64,000 bases of DNA, taken from positions 29,565-93,564 of the forward strand of contig NZ_JAXDSS010000015.1 in NCBI RefSeq assembly GCF_034090345.1. The letters run 5' to 3'. This DNA is from Peptoniphilus sp034090345 (lineage in GTDB: Bacteria; Bacillota; Clostridia; Tissierellales; Peptoniphilaceae). The notes beneath the pieces were generated by a model. The model was not told where the DNA came from, did no database searches, and saw only the letters and a list, made by a program, of their open reading frames with translations. Below, piece by piece: positions 9,590 through 18,681 of this stretch. How positions within the stretch are numbered: position 1 is the stretch's first letter; each line of letters opens with the position of its first letter. Position numbers and translations under genes: made by a program.

Positions 9590-10141
9590 ATGATTATTTT
9601 AGCATTTATTTTTGGGATAATAATTGCAAAAGTATTTGGGAAAACTGAATTGAACACTATAAATATAAAACATTTGTGGATTTTGATTATAGGAGTTCTA
9701 ATAGATGTTATGCTCACAGTTTTTACTATATATGATTTTGGGATTTTAACTCAGTTATTTATAAATTATTATAGTTTTATACATGTGCTGTATCTTTTAC
9801 TATTGGGAACAGGACTTTTATTAAATTTACAAAATAAGGGCATGAATATAATAGGAATGGGTTTTATTTTAAATTCAATTCCTATAATTCTTAATAAAAA
9901 GATGCCGGTAAAGTATGAGCTTTTAAATAAAATTCCAATTAATAGAGCTAAAGTAATACTGGAAGGTAAGAGCTTAAGCCATGGGCTTTTTGAAAATCCT
10001 AAAATATATTGGCTTTCGGATATAATTTATTTACCTTTTCCATATAAAACTATTATAAGTGTAGGAGATATATTGATAGCTGCTGGCTTGTTTTTAACAA
10101 TAATAATTCAAGCGGATGTGACATTTAAACGGGAGATATAA
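9590..10141 (+). CDS. DUF5317-family membrane protein
   Basis: Hydrophobic protein of 183 residues with about five membrane segments (about 2-14, 27-48, 58-83, 90-103, 157-172). The layout, with the internal NKKMPVKYEL stretch and the C-terminal block IIYLPFPYKTIISVGDIL, fits the DUF5317 family, whose function I do not know. The ATG follows AGGAG. It ends directly before the cdaA start, so it is probably cotranscribed with the c-di-AMP genes. A TTGATA and TGaTATTAT pair with an 18-base spacer lies just upstream (9548-9577), but it would leave almost no leader. Confidence 0.75.
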   Translation: MIILAFIFGIIIAKVFGKTELNTINIKHLWILIIGVLIDVMLTVFTIYDFGILTQLFINYYSFIHVLYLLLLGTGLLLNLQNKGMNIIGMGFILNSIPIILNKKMPVKYELLNKIPINRAKVILEGKSLSHGLFENPKIYWLSDIIYLPFPYKTIISVGDILIAAGLFLTIIIQADVTFKREI

Positions 10142-10972
10142 ATGAATCTACAAGAAATTTTTAATTATATACGAATAATAGATATAATAGACATTTTTAT
10201 AATTGCAGTCCTAACATATAATTGTCTAAAACTTTGGCAAGGCACACGTGCGGAACAGTTAGCAAAGGGTATTATTGTAATTTTAATTTTAACTAAGCTT
10301 AGTGAATGGGGAGAGTTTTACACTATATATTGGCTGTTGGACAAGGTTATGACTTGGGGAATAGTTGCAATTTTAGTTGTGTTCCAACCTGAACTTAGAA
10401 GAGGACTTGAATTGATAGGAAGGTCTTCAAGCTCTTTTAGAAACTCAAGAGAAGTTGTAGTGGTACCTAAGACAGTTACTGAAATATGTGATGCTGTTGG
10501 TTCTTTGGCACGTCAAAAAATAGGGGCACTTATAATAATTGAAAGGCAAACGGGATTAAATGAAATTGTAGAAACCGGTACTAAAGTTGATGGCTTAGTA
10601 TCTAGCAGTTTGATTATAAACATCTTTATCCCAAATACCCCGCTTCATGATGGAGCTGTTATAGTAAAAGGAGATAGAATTGTTGCGGCATCTTGTTTCT
10701 TGCCTTTAAGTGACTCGGACAATATATCTAAAGAGCTTGGAACAAGACATAGAGCGGGAATTGGTATAAGTGAAAAATCAGACTGTTTAAGTATAATGGT
10801 AAGTGAAGAAACCGGGTCTATATCTGTGGCTGAGAAAGGGAAGATTTCAAGATATTTGGATTTAGAAACATTGGAAACAATTTTAAATAAGATATACAAT
10901 CCATCATTAGTAAATCAAAATGCTTTATTTAAATGGAAATTTGGCGGTGAAAAAAATGCGAAAAATGAGTAA
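10142..10972 (+). CDS. cdaA: Diadenylate cyclase (membrane, CdaA type)
   Basis: Makes the second messenger c-di-AMP from two ATP. The N-terminal 90 residues have three membrane helices and the typical TRAEQLAKG loop (35-43). The DAC domain follows with DGA (170-172) and RHR (202-204), the two catalytic motifs. Length 276 is normal. Its 3' end overlaps cdaR, the YbbR-domain regulator that binds CdaA in Firmicutes. The usual third gene, glmM, is not here; a two-component system follows instead. Confidence 0.96.
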   Translation: MNLQEIFNYIRIIDIIDIFIIAVLTYNCLKLWQGTRAEQLAKGIIVILILTKLSEWGEFYTIYWLLDKVMTWGIVAILVVFQPELRRGLELIGRSSSSFRNSREVVVVPKTVTEICDAVGSLARQKIGALIIIERQTGLNEIVETGTKVDGLVSSSLIINIFIPNTPLHDGAVIVKGDRIVAASCFLPLSDSDNISKELGTRHRAGIGISEKSDCLSIMVSEETGSISVAEKGKISRYLDLETLETILNKIYNPSLVNQNALFKWKFGGEKNAKNE

Positions 10973-12173
10973 AAATACTATGTTTAAATTTATATCTATA
11001 ATATTTTCACTTTTTTTATGGTCATATGTTAGAAGTGAAGTAGATCCAGAGAGGACTGTAACTTATAAAGATATAGATGTGCGTTTTGAAAATTTAGCTG
11101 AAATAAAAGAACATAATTTAGCAATAGTCTCAAATATGAAGTTGAGAACAGACATTTCTATTTCAGGGAAAACTTCTGAAATAAGCAGAATGAATAGAGA
11201 AAATATTTCAGCTTCAGTTAATCTTTCAGGATATTCAGAAGGCGAAAGCAGTATACCGATAAAGGTAAGTTTGGATACTAGTAGTAGTGGAATTAGGGTA
11301 GTATCTAAGGAACCGTCAAGAGTTACAGTGAAGATAGACGAAGTTATAAATGAAAAAATGGAAGCATTTATATCAACTATTGGAGATTTAGAAGAGGGAT
11401 ATGTTCTTGGAAATATAAAGCCTTCAGAAAAAGTTGAAGTAAAGGGCCCTTCAAGTTTAGTTCATGGAATAGAAAAAATTGTTTCTGAAGTTGATGTTAC
11501 AGGTATGTCTAAGAGTGGTGTAAAAACAGGTGAGATATTAGCTTACGATAAAGATGGAGTAGAAATAGAAGATGTATCTATAACGCCAAGTTCAATAGAT
11601 ATTGAAGTACCGGTGCTTAAGACTATGACTGTTCCAATAAGATTAAATATTGTAGGCAAGATCCCAGAGGGTATGGATACTCAAGCATTTTCTATAGAAC
11701 CAAGTTCTGTAATGATTAGGGGGAATTCAGCTGTAATAAATGGCATAACTGAACTTACTACACAACCGGTAGATGTAAAGAGCTTATTAGGTAAGAGGGC
11801 TGAAGTTGGGCTTGTGCTCCCTGATGGAGTTGGGCTTGTAGATAAAGATGTAAAAATTGTGGCGTCTTCAGAAGATTTGACACCCAAGAAAACTAGCATT
11901 AATTTTTTTAAAGAAGATATAATATTTGAAAATTTAAAAGATAAAGAAGCAATATCAGATATAGACAGTTTGAACATTGAGTTTGTTCAAAAAAATGTTT
12001 TAGAAGATTTAACTATAAAAAAAGAAGATGTAAAAGTAATTTTAAACTTAAAGGATTTAGGAGTAGGATTCTATGAAGTAACACCTAAAATAGAATTTCC
12101 TGAACAATTTAAAGTAGAAGGAATAAATCCTAAAACCGTGAAAGTTGAAATAAAAAAGAAGGGAATTTTTTAA
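10956..12173 (+). CDS. cdaR: YbbR-domain regulator of diadenylate cyclase
   Basis: Membrane-anchored extracytoplasmic protein that regulates CdaA. I choose the ATG at 10956 (MRKMSKNTMFKFISII), preceded by GGCGGTGA, over an upstream in-frame ATG at 10920 that lies deep in cdaA. This gives 405 residues: a signal anchor at about 9-26 (then LWSYVRSEVDP), followed by about four YbbR-like beta repeats with the recurrent pattern 'VxVEIKGP/PSxVxV'. It overlaps cdaA by 17 bases. Confidence 0.92.
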   Translation: MRKMSKNTMFKFISIIFSLFLWSYVRSEVDPERTVTYKDIDVRFENLAEIKEHNLAIVSNMKLRTDISISGKTSEISRMNRENISASVNLSGYSEGESSIPIKVSLDTSSSGIRVVSKEPSRVTVKIDEVINEKMEAFISTIGDLEEGYVLGNIKPSEKVEVKGPSSLVHGIEKIVSEVDVTGMSKSGVKTGEILAYDKDGVEIEDVSITPSSIDIEVPVLKTMTVPIRLNIVGKIPEGMDTQAFSIEPSSVMIRGNSAVINGITELTTQPVDVKSLLGKRAEVGLVLPDGVGLVDKDVKIVASSEDLTPKKTSINFFKEDIIFENLKDKEAISDIDSLNIEFVQKNVLEDLTIKKEDVKVILNLKDLGVGFYEVTPKIEFPEQFKVEGINPKTVKVEIKKKGIF

Positions 12174-12184
12174 GAAGGTATAAT

Positions 12185-12868
12185 ATGACGAAAATACTTT
12201 TAGTAGAGGATGAAGAATCCATTAGAAAATTTGTTAAGATAAACTTGGAAAGAGAGCTTTATGATGTATATGAAGCTGGAACTGGAGAAGATGGAATAAG
12301 TATAGCAAGGGAAGTAAAACCGGAAATTGTTGTTCTGGATGTTATGCTTCCAGGAATAGACGGATTTGAAGTATGCCAAACACTAAGAGAAGAATTTCCA
12401 AATCTTGGCATAATAATGCTAACAGCTAAAGCTGAAGACTACGATAAAATAATGGGTTTACAGTATGGTACAGATGATTATATGACAAAGCCATTCAATC
12501 CTACAGAACTGACGCTTAGAATAAAATCTTTAGAGAGAAGACTTGAAATAGAAGATACAGAAAAAAGCATGATGATTGATGGTCCATTCAAACTTGATAC
12601 TTATTCAAGAAGATTTTATAAAGATAATATTGAATTGATTTTAACTCCGACGGAGTATCAAATAATGAAAATATTTATGGAGAACCCAGGCAAAGCTTTA
12701 AAGAGAGATGAAATTTTGAAAATGGTTTGGGGAGAGGAATTCATAGGAGATTCTAAAATTGTTGATGTAAATATTAGAAGGTTACGTTCCAAAATAGAAA
12801 AAAATGCTGCCAAACCTGTATATATAGAAACAGTTTGGGGAATAGGATATAGATGGTCAGGGGTGTAA
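12185..12868 (+). CDS. OmpR/PhoB-family response regulator
   Basis: DNA-binding response regulator of 227 residues. The receiver domain (1-118) has the acidic pocket at VEDEE, the phosphorylated Asp52 in VVLDVMLPG and Lys102 in TKPF. The C-terminal winged helix (about 128-225) has the typical LTPTEYQIMKIF and DVNIRRLRSKIE recognition region. It is encoded one base before its histidine kinase. The targets are unknown; the neighbouring lipoprotein gene is one candidate. Confidence 0.93.
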   Translation: MTKILLVEDEESIRKFVKINLERELYDVYEAGTGEDGISIAREVKPEIVVLDVMLPGIDGFEVCQTLREEFPNLGIIMLTAKAEDYDKIMGLQYGTDDYMTKPFNPTELTLRIKSLERRLEIEDTEKSMMIDGPFKLDTYSRRFYKDNIELILTPTEYQIMKIFMENPGKALKRDEILKMVWGEEFIGDSKIVDVNIRRLRSKIEKNAAKPVYIETVWGIGYRWSGV

Positions 12869-12869
12869 G

Positions 12870-14288
12870 TTGAAGTATTCAATAGGGAAAAAACTTGTAA
12901 AAAATTTCCTGTTTATTATTATACTAACAATAGCTATAATAAGCTTGTTTTTAATATTTGGATTTAGAAGTTTTTATTATTCAAATATAGAAAATGAACT
13001 TTCTTCGAGGCTCAATTTGTCCATTGATTCATTTGAAAAATTTTATTCTGACAGAACATTGGAAGATTTAATTTTAGAAGATACAGAAATGTTATGGGCT
13101 AATACTAATTCAGAAGTACAGATTTTAAATAATGACAAATATGTAATATATGATTCGATAGGGGCAATGCCAACTGATAAAATTATTACTTATGATGTAA
13201 AAGCAGCTGAAAATGGAACGAAAATAACTTATATAGGTTCAAACAATTATACAAATGACAATGTAATGGCATTGACTGGAAAATTGAGAAATTCAGCGGG
13301 AATGGACATAGGTTATTTGAGATTTATAAGTTCTTTGGAAGAACCGAATAAGGAAATATTAAAAACTTCTCTTGGAATACTAGGATTAGGATTTATAGTA
13401 GTTATTATAACTACTATAATGAGTTTGATTTTAGCAAACTCAATAGTAAAACCAATGAAAGAATTGATTTCTGTTGCAACGAAGATGGCAGATGGACAAT
13501 ATAAAATTAGGTCTGAGTTAAATACTCCGGACGAGTTTGGTCAGCTTGGTAGTACGTTAAATTCTATGGCTGAAGAAATAATTAAGAGAGAGCAGATAAA
13601 AAATGACTTTATATCATCAATATCACATGAACTTAGAACGCCGTTGACTTCAATAAAAGGTTGGGCGGTAGTTTTAAAAAATGCAAGAGAAGATGAGAGA
13701 ACTCTTATAAATGATGGTTTGAATATAATAGAAAATGAAACTGACAGACTGTCTAAAATGGTTGAAGAACTGTTGGACTTCTCAAGATTTATTTCAGGAA
13801 GAATACAATTAGAAAAAGACACTTTGAATATTACTGATGTGCTAAATGACATAGCAAAGCAAATGAGGCCTAGAGCAGAACTTAATAAGATTGAATTTCA
13901 GTCGAATATAGACCCTGAGAAAGCAATTTTAATAGGAGATGAAAATAGGATAAGACAATTACTTATAAATTTATTAGATAATGCTATTAAATTTACAGCA
14001 ACTGATGGGTTTGTTAGATTGACATCAAACGTATTAGAAAATGTTATAGTAGTCTTGATAACTGACAATGGGCAAGGAATAGATAAGGATGAAATTCAAC
14101 ATGTAAAAGAAAAGTTTTATAAGGGAAAACATTCAAAGAGTCATAGTGGTATAGGCCTTTCAATAGCTGATGAGATTGCCCATCTACATCAAGGTGAGTT
14201 AAATATCTATTCTGAAAAAAATATTGGGACTACTGTAAAGGTAACTCTTCCTATAATAAAGGTACAAAAAGATGAAGAAGAAAATTAA
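12870..14288 (+). CDS. Sensor histidine kinase
   Basis: Membrane sensor kinase, 472 residues, starting at TTG 12870 after GGGGTG. Two membrane helices (about 12-33 and 167-189) bracket an extracytoplasmic sensor of about 130 residues; a HAMP linker (about 187-240) follows. The phospho-accepting His253 is in SISHELRTPLTSIKGW; the ATPase domain has the N box (LLINLLDNAIKF), DNGQGID and GIGLSIADE. It partners the preceding response regulator and its last 17 bases overlap the lipoprotein gene, so a functional link with that protein is plausible. Confidence 0.94.
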   Translation: MKYSIGKKLVKNFLFIIILTIAIISLFLIFGFRSFYYSNIENELSSRLNLSIDSFEKFYSDRTLEDLILEDTEMLWANTNSEVQILNNDKYVIYDSIGAMPTDKIITYDVKAAENGTKITYIGSNNYTNDNVMALTGKLRNSAGMDIGYLRFISSLEEPNKEILKTSLGILGLGFIVVIITTIMSLILANSIVKPMKELISVATKMADGQYKIRSELNTPDEFGQLGSTLNSMAEEIIKREQIKNDFISSISHELRTPLTSIKGWAVVLKNAREDERTLINDGLNIIENETDRLSKMVEELLDFSRFISGRIQLEKDTLNITDVLNDIAKQMRPRAELNKIEFQSNIDPEKAILIGDENRIRQLLINLLDNAIKFTATDGFVRLTSNVLENVIVVLITDNGQGIDKDEIQHVKEKFYKGKHSKSHSGIGLSIADEIAHLHQGELNIYSEKNIGTTVKVTLPIIKVQKDEEEN

Positions 14289-15642
14289 AATTTTAACATT
14301 TTTGTTTATGATTATGACTCTTACAGGATGTTCTTTTATAAACACTAATATGAGAAACATAACTGAGCCAAAGATCAATAAAACTCCAATAAATGGGAGT
14401 TGGACTGTTACAAAAGTCATATTTGTAAAAAATGATAGAGAATATTTTGATTACAAAGATAAAATAGGCTCAGATGTATATTTTTCCAATAAGGGTTTTA
14501 TAATAGATGGATATTATTTTGAGAATCCTTCGATAAGGTCTAAGGTGGTAAATACAGAGAAATTTTTGGGAAGAAAATATCAAATTGAACCAAGTGCATT
14601 GGGTATTGACAAAGAAAAACTAACTATTGTCAACTTATATAACTCAAAAGATTTGGTTTATCAGATTTTGAAGGTTGAAGAAAATGAAAGTTATGTATAT
14701 TTAGATGGAGTATTTTTACAATTATCAAGAGTATCTGAAGATATCAGTGAAGAGGAATTTGAAAGTATAAAAAGTAGAGGAGAATCAAAACTTATAAACT
14801 TAAAAGAACAACTTGATGCAAATTCAAAAGATAATGGTATTTTATTGGGAATAAAATATAAAAATGAAAACAATATAAAATACAGAAGTTTTTACTTGAA
14901 ATTCAACAATGATGATTTGGAATCTGTTGAAGAATCAAAAGGTTTAAAAATTCCGACTGATGAAGGATTATTATCTATAGATGAAGATAATAAACAAGTT
15001 ACATTGAAAAATGAAAATGGAGAAGAAAAAAAAGAAAATTTAGATTCAGATTCTGAAATTAATGAAATAATGTATGCTTCAGATGATTATTTAAGCTTGA
15101 GAAAAGAGACTATAGAGGGCAGAAATAGTTTGGTTTTTAAGTATACAGACGATATTGAAAAAGATAGAGGTATTCCTTTTTCAAAATTAATTGATGATGG
15201 AGATAAAGTTTTTAAAAAGCAAGCATTAAAATACGGTGAAGAAGGATATATAAACGATGTTAATTTTGGGATAAAGAGAAAAGATGGAAAGTTTATGGTA
15301 TTCGGTCTTATGTCGTATAGAGATTCTGCCAAAGAAGATGTGTGGTTTGATTTAGGAGTAGATATAAATAGAATTCTTGATCATACAGCAGAACTCAATA
15401 TGCCTTTTGAAAATATCAAAACATATTTACCTGATTTAAGAGATGCCGTCATCTCATCTAACAATAGATTTATTGTGACTATGGAAAATAGTACTTTGAA
15501 CATTTATAATATAGTTAACGCAGAATTAGGTTCGAAAAAAATATATTCTATAGAAATACCACAAGGTTCTGAAATTGTTCAGATTGAAAGATATGTAGGA
15601 AATAACTCAATTGAAGTTAGAAAAAAATTAAATACAAATTAG
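14272..15642 (+). CDS. Predicted lipoprotein of unknown function
   Basis: I do not recognise the family. The 456-residue protein starts MKKKIKILTF and has a clear lipobox LTGC with Cys20 as the lipidation site, so it should be anchored outside the cell membrane. The rest is hydrophilic, rich in charged residues and apparently beta-rich, with an acidic stretch at about 245-265. The ATG lies inside the kinase gene (17-base overlap), suggesting coupled expression with the two-component system. A sensor-accessory role is a reasonable guess by position only. Confidence 0.8.
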   Translation: MKKKIKILTFLFMIMTLTGCSFINTNMRNITEPKINKTPINGSWTVTKVIFVKNDREYFDYKDKIGSDVYFSNKGFIIDGYYFENPSIRSKVVNTEKFLGRKYQIEPSALGIDKEKLTIVNLYNSKDLVYQILKVEENESYVYLDGVFLQLSRVSEDISEEEFESIKSRGESKLINLKEQLDANSKDNGILLGIKYKNENNIKYRSFYLKFNNDDLESVEESKGLKIPTDEGLLSIDEDNKQVTLKNENGEEKKENLDSDSEINEIMYASDDYLSLRKETIEGRNSLVFKYTDDIEKDRGIPFSKLIDDGDKVFKKQALKYGEEGYINDVNFGIKRKDGKFMVFGLMSYRDSAKEDVWFDLGVDINRILDHTAELNMPFENIKTYLPDLRDAVISSNNRFIVTMENSTLNIYNIVNAELGSKKIYSIEIPQGSEIVQIERYVGNNSIEVRKKLNTN

Positions 15643-15651
15643 AGGTGTAAG

Positions 15652-15957
15652 ATGTCGAAAATTATGGAACTTGTTGGAGGAAATACAGAATTTATAATGC
15701 TTTCGATTTATGCAATAGTCATCACTATAGCAGTTACAATTGCTATTAGTATGGTAGCTAAAAGGCTTAAGTTTGCAAAGTATTTACCTGGTATTTTTCT
15801 AATTACAATAGGAATATTTGTATTATTTTCTGTAATAAATGATTTATTTAATCCAGCCAATGTAAATTCGATAGCAATATTTTTAATAGGGTGTTCAAGT
15901 GGCGTTATTTCGCTTTTAGTTGCCCTAATTTTTGGAATAGTACAAAACGGAAGATAA
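15652..15957 (+). CDS. Small membrane protein of unknown function
   Basis: Protein of 101 residues with three predicted membrane helices (about 15-35, 43-63, 74-97) and short polar ends. No family recognised. The ATG follows GAGGTG, 9 bases after the lipoprotein gene, and a terminator follows immediately, so it is the last gene of the cdaA-cdaR-two-component-lipoprotein unit. Confidence 0.75.
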   Translation: MSKIMELVGGNTEFIMLSIYAIVITIAVTIAISMVAKRLKFAKYLPGIFLITIGIFVLFSVINDLFNPANVNSIAIFLIGCSSGVISLLVALIFGIVQNGR

Positions 15958-15961
15958 ATTA

Positions 15962-15995
15962 AACTCCTGATAAAATTTCAGGAGTTCTTTATTTT
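15962..15995 (+). terminator. Intrinsic terminator, possibly bidirectional
   Basis: A 9-bp perfect stem (AACTCCTGA with TCAGGAGTT), a 7-base loop and the T-rich tail CTTTATTTT. It sits between convergent genes and may also serve the minus-strand GIY-YIG gene. Confidence 0.85.
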
Positions 15996-16255
15996 GGAGG
16001 TTTAAAGTTTTTTATTAAAAGAAGTTTTTTATCCCTACTTAAATTTTTTATAGCATATTCTCTTTTTAAAGCTTCACTTTTGGTGTTGAAAATTTCATAA
16101 AACACTAACTCTACGGGAGTTCTAGCACGAGTGTATTTTGCTCCGGTTTTATTGTTGTGAGTAGCGACTCTTTTTTCTAAGTTTATAGTGTATCCACAAT
16201 AGAGAGAATCATCTCTACACTTTAATAGGTATACATAATATTTTTTATCTATCAT
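15989..16255 (-). CDS. GIY-YIG endonuclease-like protein (UPF0213/YhbQ type)
   Basis: Small predicted nuclease-fold protein of 88 residues. The hallmark residues are present: YYVYLLKCRDDSLYCGYT gives the 'GIY-YIG' core (here VYLL...CGYT), then the catalytic arginine in EKRVATHN, and the family motif GAKYTRARTPVELVFYE. I start it at the ATG at 16255 instead of an in-frame TTG at 16267; either start overlaps the end of recX. The function of the UPF0213 group is not established. Convergent to the upstream lipoprotein operon. Confidence 0.9.
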   Translation of the reverse strand: MIDKKYYVYLLKCRDDSLYCGYTINLEKRVATHNNKTGAKYTRARTPVELVFYEIFNTKSEALKREYAIKNLSRDKKLLLIKNFKPPK

Positions 16256-16865
16256 ATTTAAAGTCAAACTCTTTTAAAATTTCTTTTATCATATCGTATT
16301 GATACCCCTTGTAAATAAGGTGGTTTATCAATTTTGATTTTGTGTTGTGGTCTTTTTTTAAAGTATTGAATTTTTTTTGAGCATGGAGTTTTAAATTTTC
16401 AAATTCAATATCTTCGTCTAAATCAAGAACGGCTATTTCGGCAAGATCTTTATCTATCCCATGCATTAATAAATGATTTTTGATTTTATTTCTACCGTAT
16501 TTATTAATTTTGAGCTTGTCGTGAACAAAAGCAGAGGCATATTTTTTATCATCAATATAGCCTTTTTCAATTAAATAATTGGAAGTGAGTTCAACAATAT
16601 CTTCATCATAACCTTTTTTCGAGAGATAGTCTTTAACTTCTCTAACTGTTTTTTTATTTTGTATATATCTAAATACAGAGTTTGCTGCTTCAAATTTTTG
16701 ATTTTGTTTTCTTATATTTGAAATTTCATCATCTTCTATTTCCATGCCTTTGTATAAATTAAATTTGACCAGTGTATCTTCAACGACTTCTACACCAGTC
16801 CCATTACTAAAAAATATGGAATATTTTTTATTTTTATTTAGAAATACAATTTTTTCAATAATCAT
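16245..16865 (-). CDS. recX: Regulatory protein RecX
   Basis: RecX modulates RecA filaments. The 206-residue protein is all-helical, with the family's tandem three-helix repeats: TVREVKDYLSKKGYDEDIVE, GYIDDKKYASAFVHDKLKINKYG and a C-terminal KSKLINHLIYKGYQYDMI repeat. The ATG at 16865 follows AGGTGAT. No recA is in the window. The GIY-YIG gene starts inside its last codons. Assignment is by repeat pattern and length. Confidence 0.88.
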   Translation of the reverse strand: MIIEKIVFLNKNKKYSIFFSNGTGVEVVEDTLVKFNLYKGMEIEDDEISNIRKQNQKFEAANSVFRYIQNKKTVREVKDYLSKKGYDEDIVELTSNYLIEKGYIDDKKYASAFVHDKLKINKYGRNKIKNHLLMHGIDKDLAEIAVLDLDEDIEFENLKLHAQKKFNTLKKDHNTKSKLINHLIYKGYQYDMIKEILKEFDFKYDR

Positions 16866-16953
16866 TTTATCACCTAATTAAATTTTAACATTTTTGAGTG
16901 GTAAAAGCTTGATTTTAATTAATATTGTTATAGTTTTAAAGTATTTCCATTTA

Positions 16954-16962
16954 TGATATTAT
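16954..16962 (+). promoter_or_regulatory. Candidate extended -10 promoter for the FHA-SEDS-PBP operon
   Basis: TGaTATTAT in the recX-FHA divergent gap, about 29 bases before the FHA start codon. No good -35 hexamer is visible at 17 bases. Confidence 0.4.
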
Positions 16963-16990
16963 ATTTAATAGAAATTTATAGAGGTGCACA

Positions 16991-17428
16991 ATGTTTGAAA
17001 TAATCTCACAAGGTTTAAGATATGTATTCATAGTTATAATATATTTATTTTTATTAAGTATTATAAGACTTATATACATGGATATAAAAAAAATGGATAT
17101 GAAAGGATCTTATATGGATGCAGCTTATTTAAAAGTTGTGAATCGATTAGACTCTTTAGATTTTAAAATGGATGAATTTTACGTTTTAAAAGGCATTACA
17201 GTTATAGGAAGATCTTCAAAGTGTGATATTACTATAAAAGATAAATTTGTTTCAAAAGAACATATTGAAATCAGGGAAGAAGATGGGGTTTATTTCTTAG
17301 AAGATTTAAATTCTGCAAATGGCACTTTTTTAAATGGTGAGGAAGTTCACGATATAATAGAATTGAGAAACGGGGATAAAATTGGTGTGGGATTCATACA
17401 ACTTTTATTCGTGGATGACAGGGGGTAG
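16991..17428 (+). CDS. Membrane-anchored FHA-domain protein
   Basis: An N-terminal membrane helix (about 8-28) is followed by a linker and a forkhead-associated domain (about 57-140) with the expected GRSSKCDI, SKEHIEI and NSANGTFLNG motifs; FHA domains bind phosphothreonine. Length 145. The ATG follows GAGGTG. It heads an operon with a SEDS polymerase and a class B PBP, resembling the actinobacterial fhaB-rodA-pbpA order in which the partner kinase is PASTA-type. A PASTA kinase is encoded 10 kb upstream; interaction is inferred, not shown. Confidence 0.92.
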   Translation: MFEIISQGLRYVFIVIIYLFLLSIIRLIYMDIKKMDMKGSYMDAAYLKVVNRLDSLDFKMDEFYVLKGITVIGRSSKCDITIKDKFVSKEHIEIREEDGVYFLEDLNSANGTFLNGEEVHDIIELRNGDKIGVGFIQLLFVDDRG

Positions 17429-17431
17429 AAG

Positions 17432-18679
17432 ATGATTAGTAAAGTTTTTAGATCTGATCAACCAAGAAATCTACTCTTAGTATTTGAAATTTTAGCAGTG
17501 CTATTGCTTTTCTTTTTTAATAACCAACATGTAGACAAATATATAGTAATATTATTTTTTGGGCTAATTTCAGTAATTTATATTTCAAATTTTATATTAG
17601 GTAGGATATCAACTGGGGACAATTATATTTTCCTCATTGTTTCCATGCTGTTAACCATAGGGATTTTGACCATATACAGATTAAATCCTGATTTAGGTCT
17701 TAAACAGTTAGTATGGGCATTGGTTGGTATATTAGTTTTTTATATAACTTATTTTGTGATGAGAGCTCTTAGAAAAATAGAGAATTGGACATATTTTTAT
17801 GTGGCGATTTCTTTGTTTTTATTCTTCATAACTTTGGTGTTTGGAGTTGAAAGAGGGGGTTCAAAAAACTGGATAAAGCTTAGTGAAAGTGTTTTATTAC
17901 AGCCTACAGAGCTTACAAAAATAGTATTAGTATTTTTAATAGCATCTTATTACACAGAGTATCAATACAAAATACCAAAGAAATTTAAGTATAAATCTGT
18001 TTTGTTGATGGGAGTAGTGTATTTTTTAATAGGGCTACTTTTTATACAAAAGGACCTGGGAACAGCAGCAATATTTCTTTCAATTTTTTCAGGTATACAA
18101 TTTATATATGAAGAAGATAGAAAGATGATTTTGTTAAATATTCTTTTAGTTATAGTGGGTAGTGTTGTAGGATATTTTTTGTTTAGACATGTGAGAGTTA
18201 GAATAGGAATTTGGTTAGATCCGTGGAATCCTGAGACAATATATAAGAGCTCGGCTCAAATAGTTCAATCTCTATTTGCTATTGCTGAAGGGGGATTCTT
18301 TGGCAAGGGAATTGGTTTAGGATCTCCTAAGCTGGTTCCGGTAGGAAGCTCAGATTTTATATTCCCGGTTATATGTGAAGAGATGGGAATATTTGCCGGA
18401 ATTGGAATTATAATGTTGTTTTTATTGCTTGCATATAGAGCTGTAAAAATAAGCATAAGACAAGAATTTAAATTTTACAGAATACTTGCAATAGGCATTG
18501 GAATTTTATTTGCAGTACAATGCTTTTTAAACATAGGTGGAGTAATAAAACTTATACCTATGACAGGTTTGACATTGCCGTTTGTATCTTATGGCGGTTC
18601 TTCAATGCTTTCAAGTTTCATAGCTCTTGGGGTTCTACAGGTAACAAGTGAAGATATGTCATATAAGTACGAGGGATAG
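17432..18679 (+). CDS. SEDS-family peptidoglycan glycosyltransferase (FtsW/RodA/SpoVE)
   Basis: Polytopic membrane protein of 415 residues with about ten helices. SEDS landmarks are visible: RGGSKNWIKL with QPTELTK, LIGLLFIQKDLGTA, and the C-terminal GGVIKLIPMTGLTLPFVSYGGSS block. These enzymes polymerise lipid II together with a class B PBP, which is encoded 3 bases downstream. Sequence alone does not tell me whether it serves division or elongation, so I give no symbol. Confidence 0.94.
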   Translation: MISKVFRSDQPRNLLLVFEILAVLLLFFFNNQHVDKYIVILFFGLISVIYISNFILGRISTGDNYIFLIVSMLLTIGILTIYRLNPDLGLKQLVWALVGILVFYITYFVMRALRKIENWTYFYVAISLFLFFITLVFGVERGGSKNWIKLSESVLLQPTELTKIVLVFLIASYYTEYQYKIPKKFKYKSVLLMGVVYFLIGLLFIQKDLGTAAIFLSIFSGIQFIYEEDRKMILLNILLVIVGSVVGYFLFRHVRVRIGIWLDPWNPETIYKSSAQIVQSLFAIAEGGFFGKGIGLGSPKLVPVGSSDFIFPVICEEMGIFAGIGIIMLFLLLAYRAVKISIRQEFKFYRILAIGIGILFAVQCFLNIGGVIKLIPMTGLTLPFVSYGGSSMLSSFIALGVLQVTSEDMSYKYEG

Positions 18680-18681
18680 AG

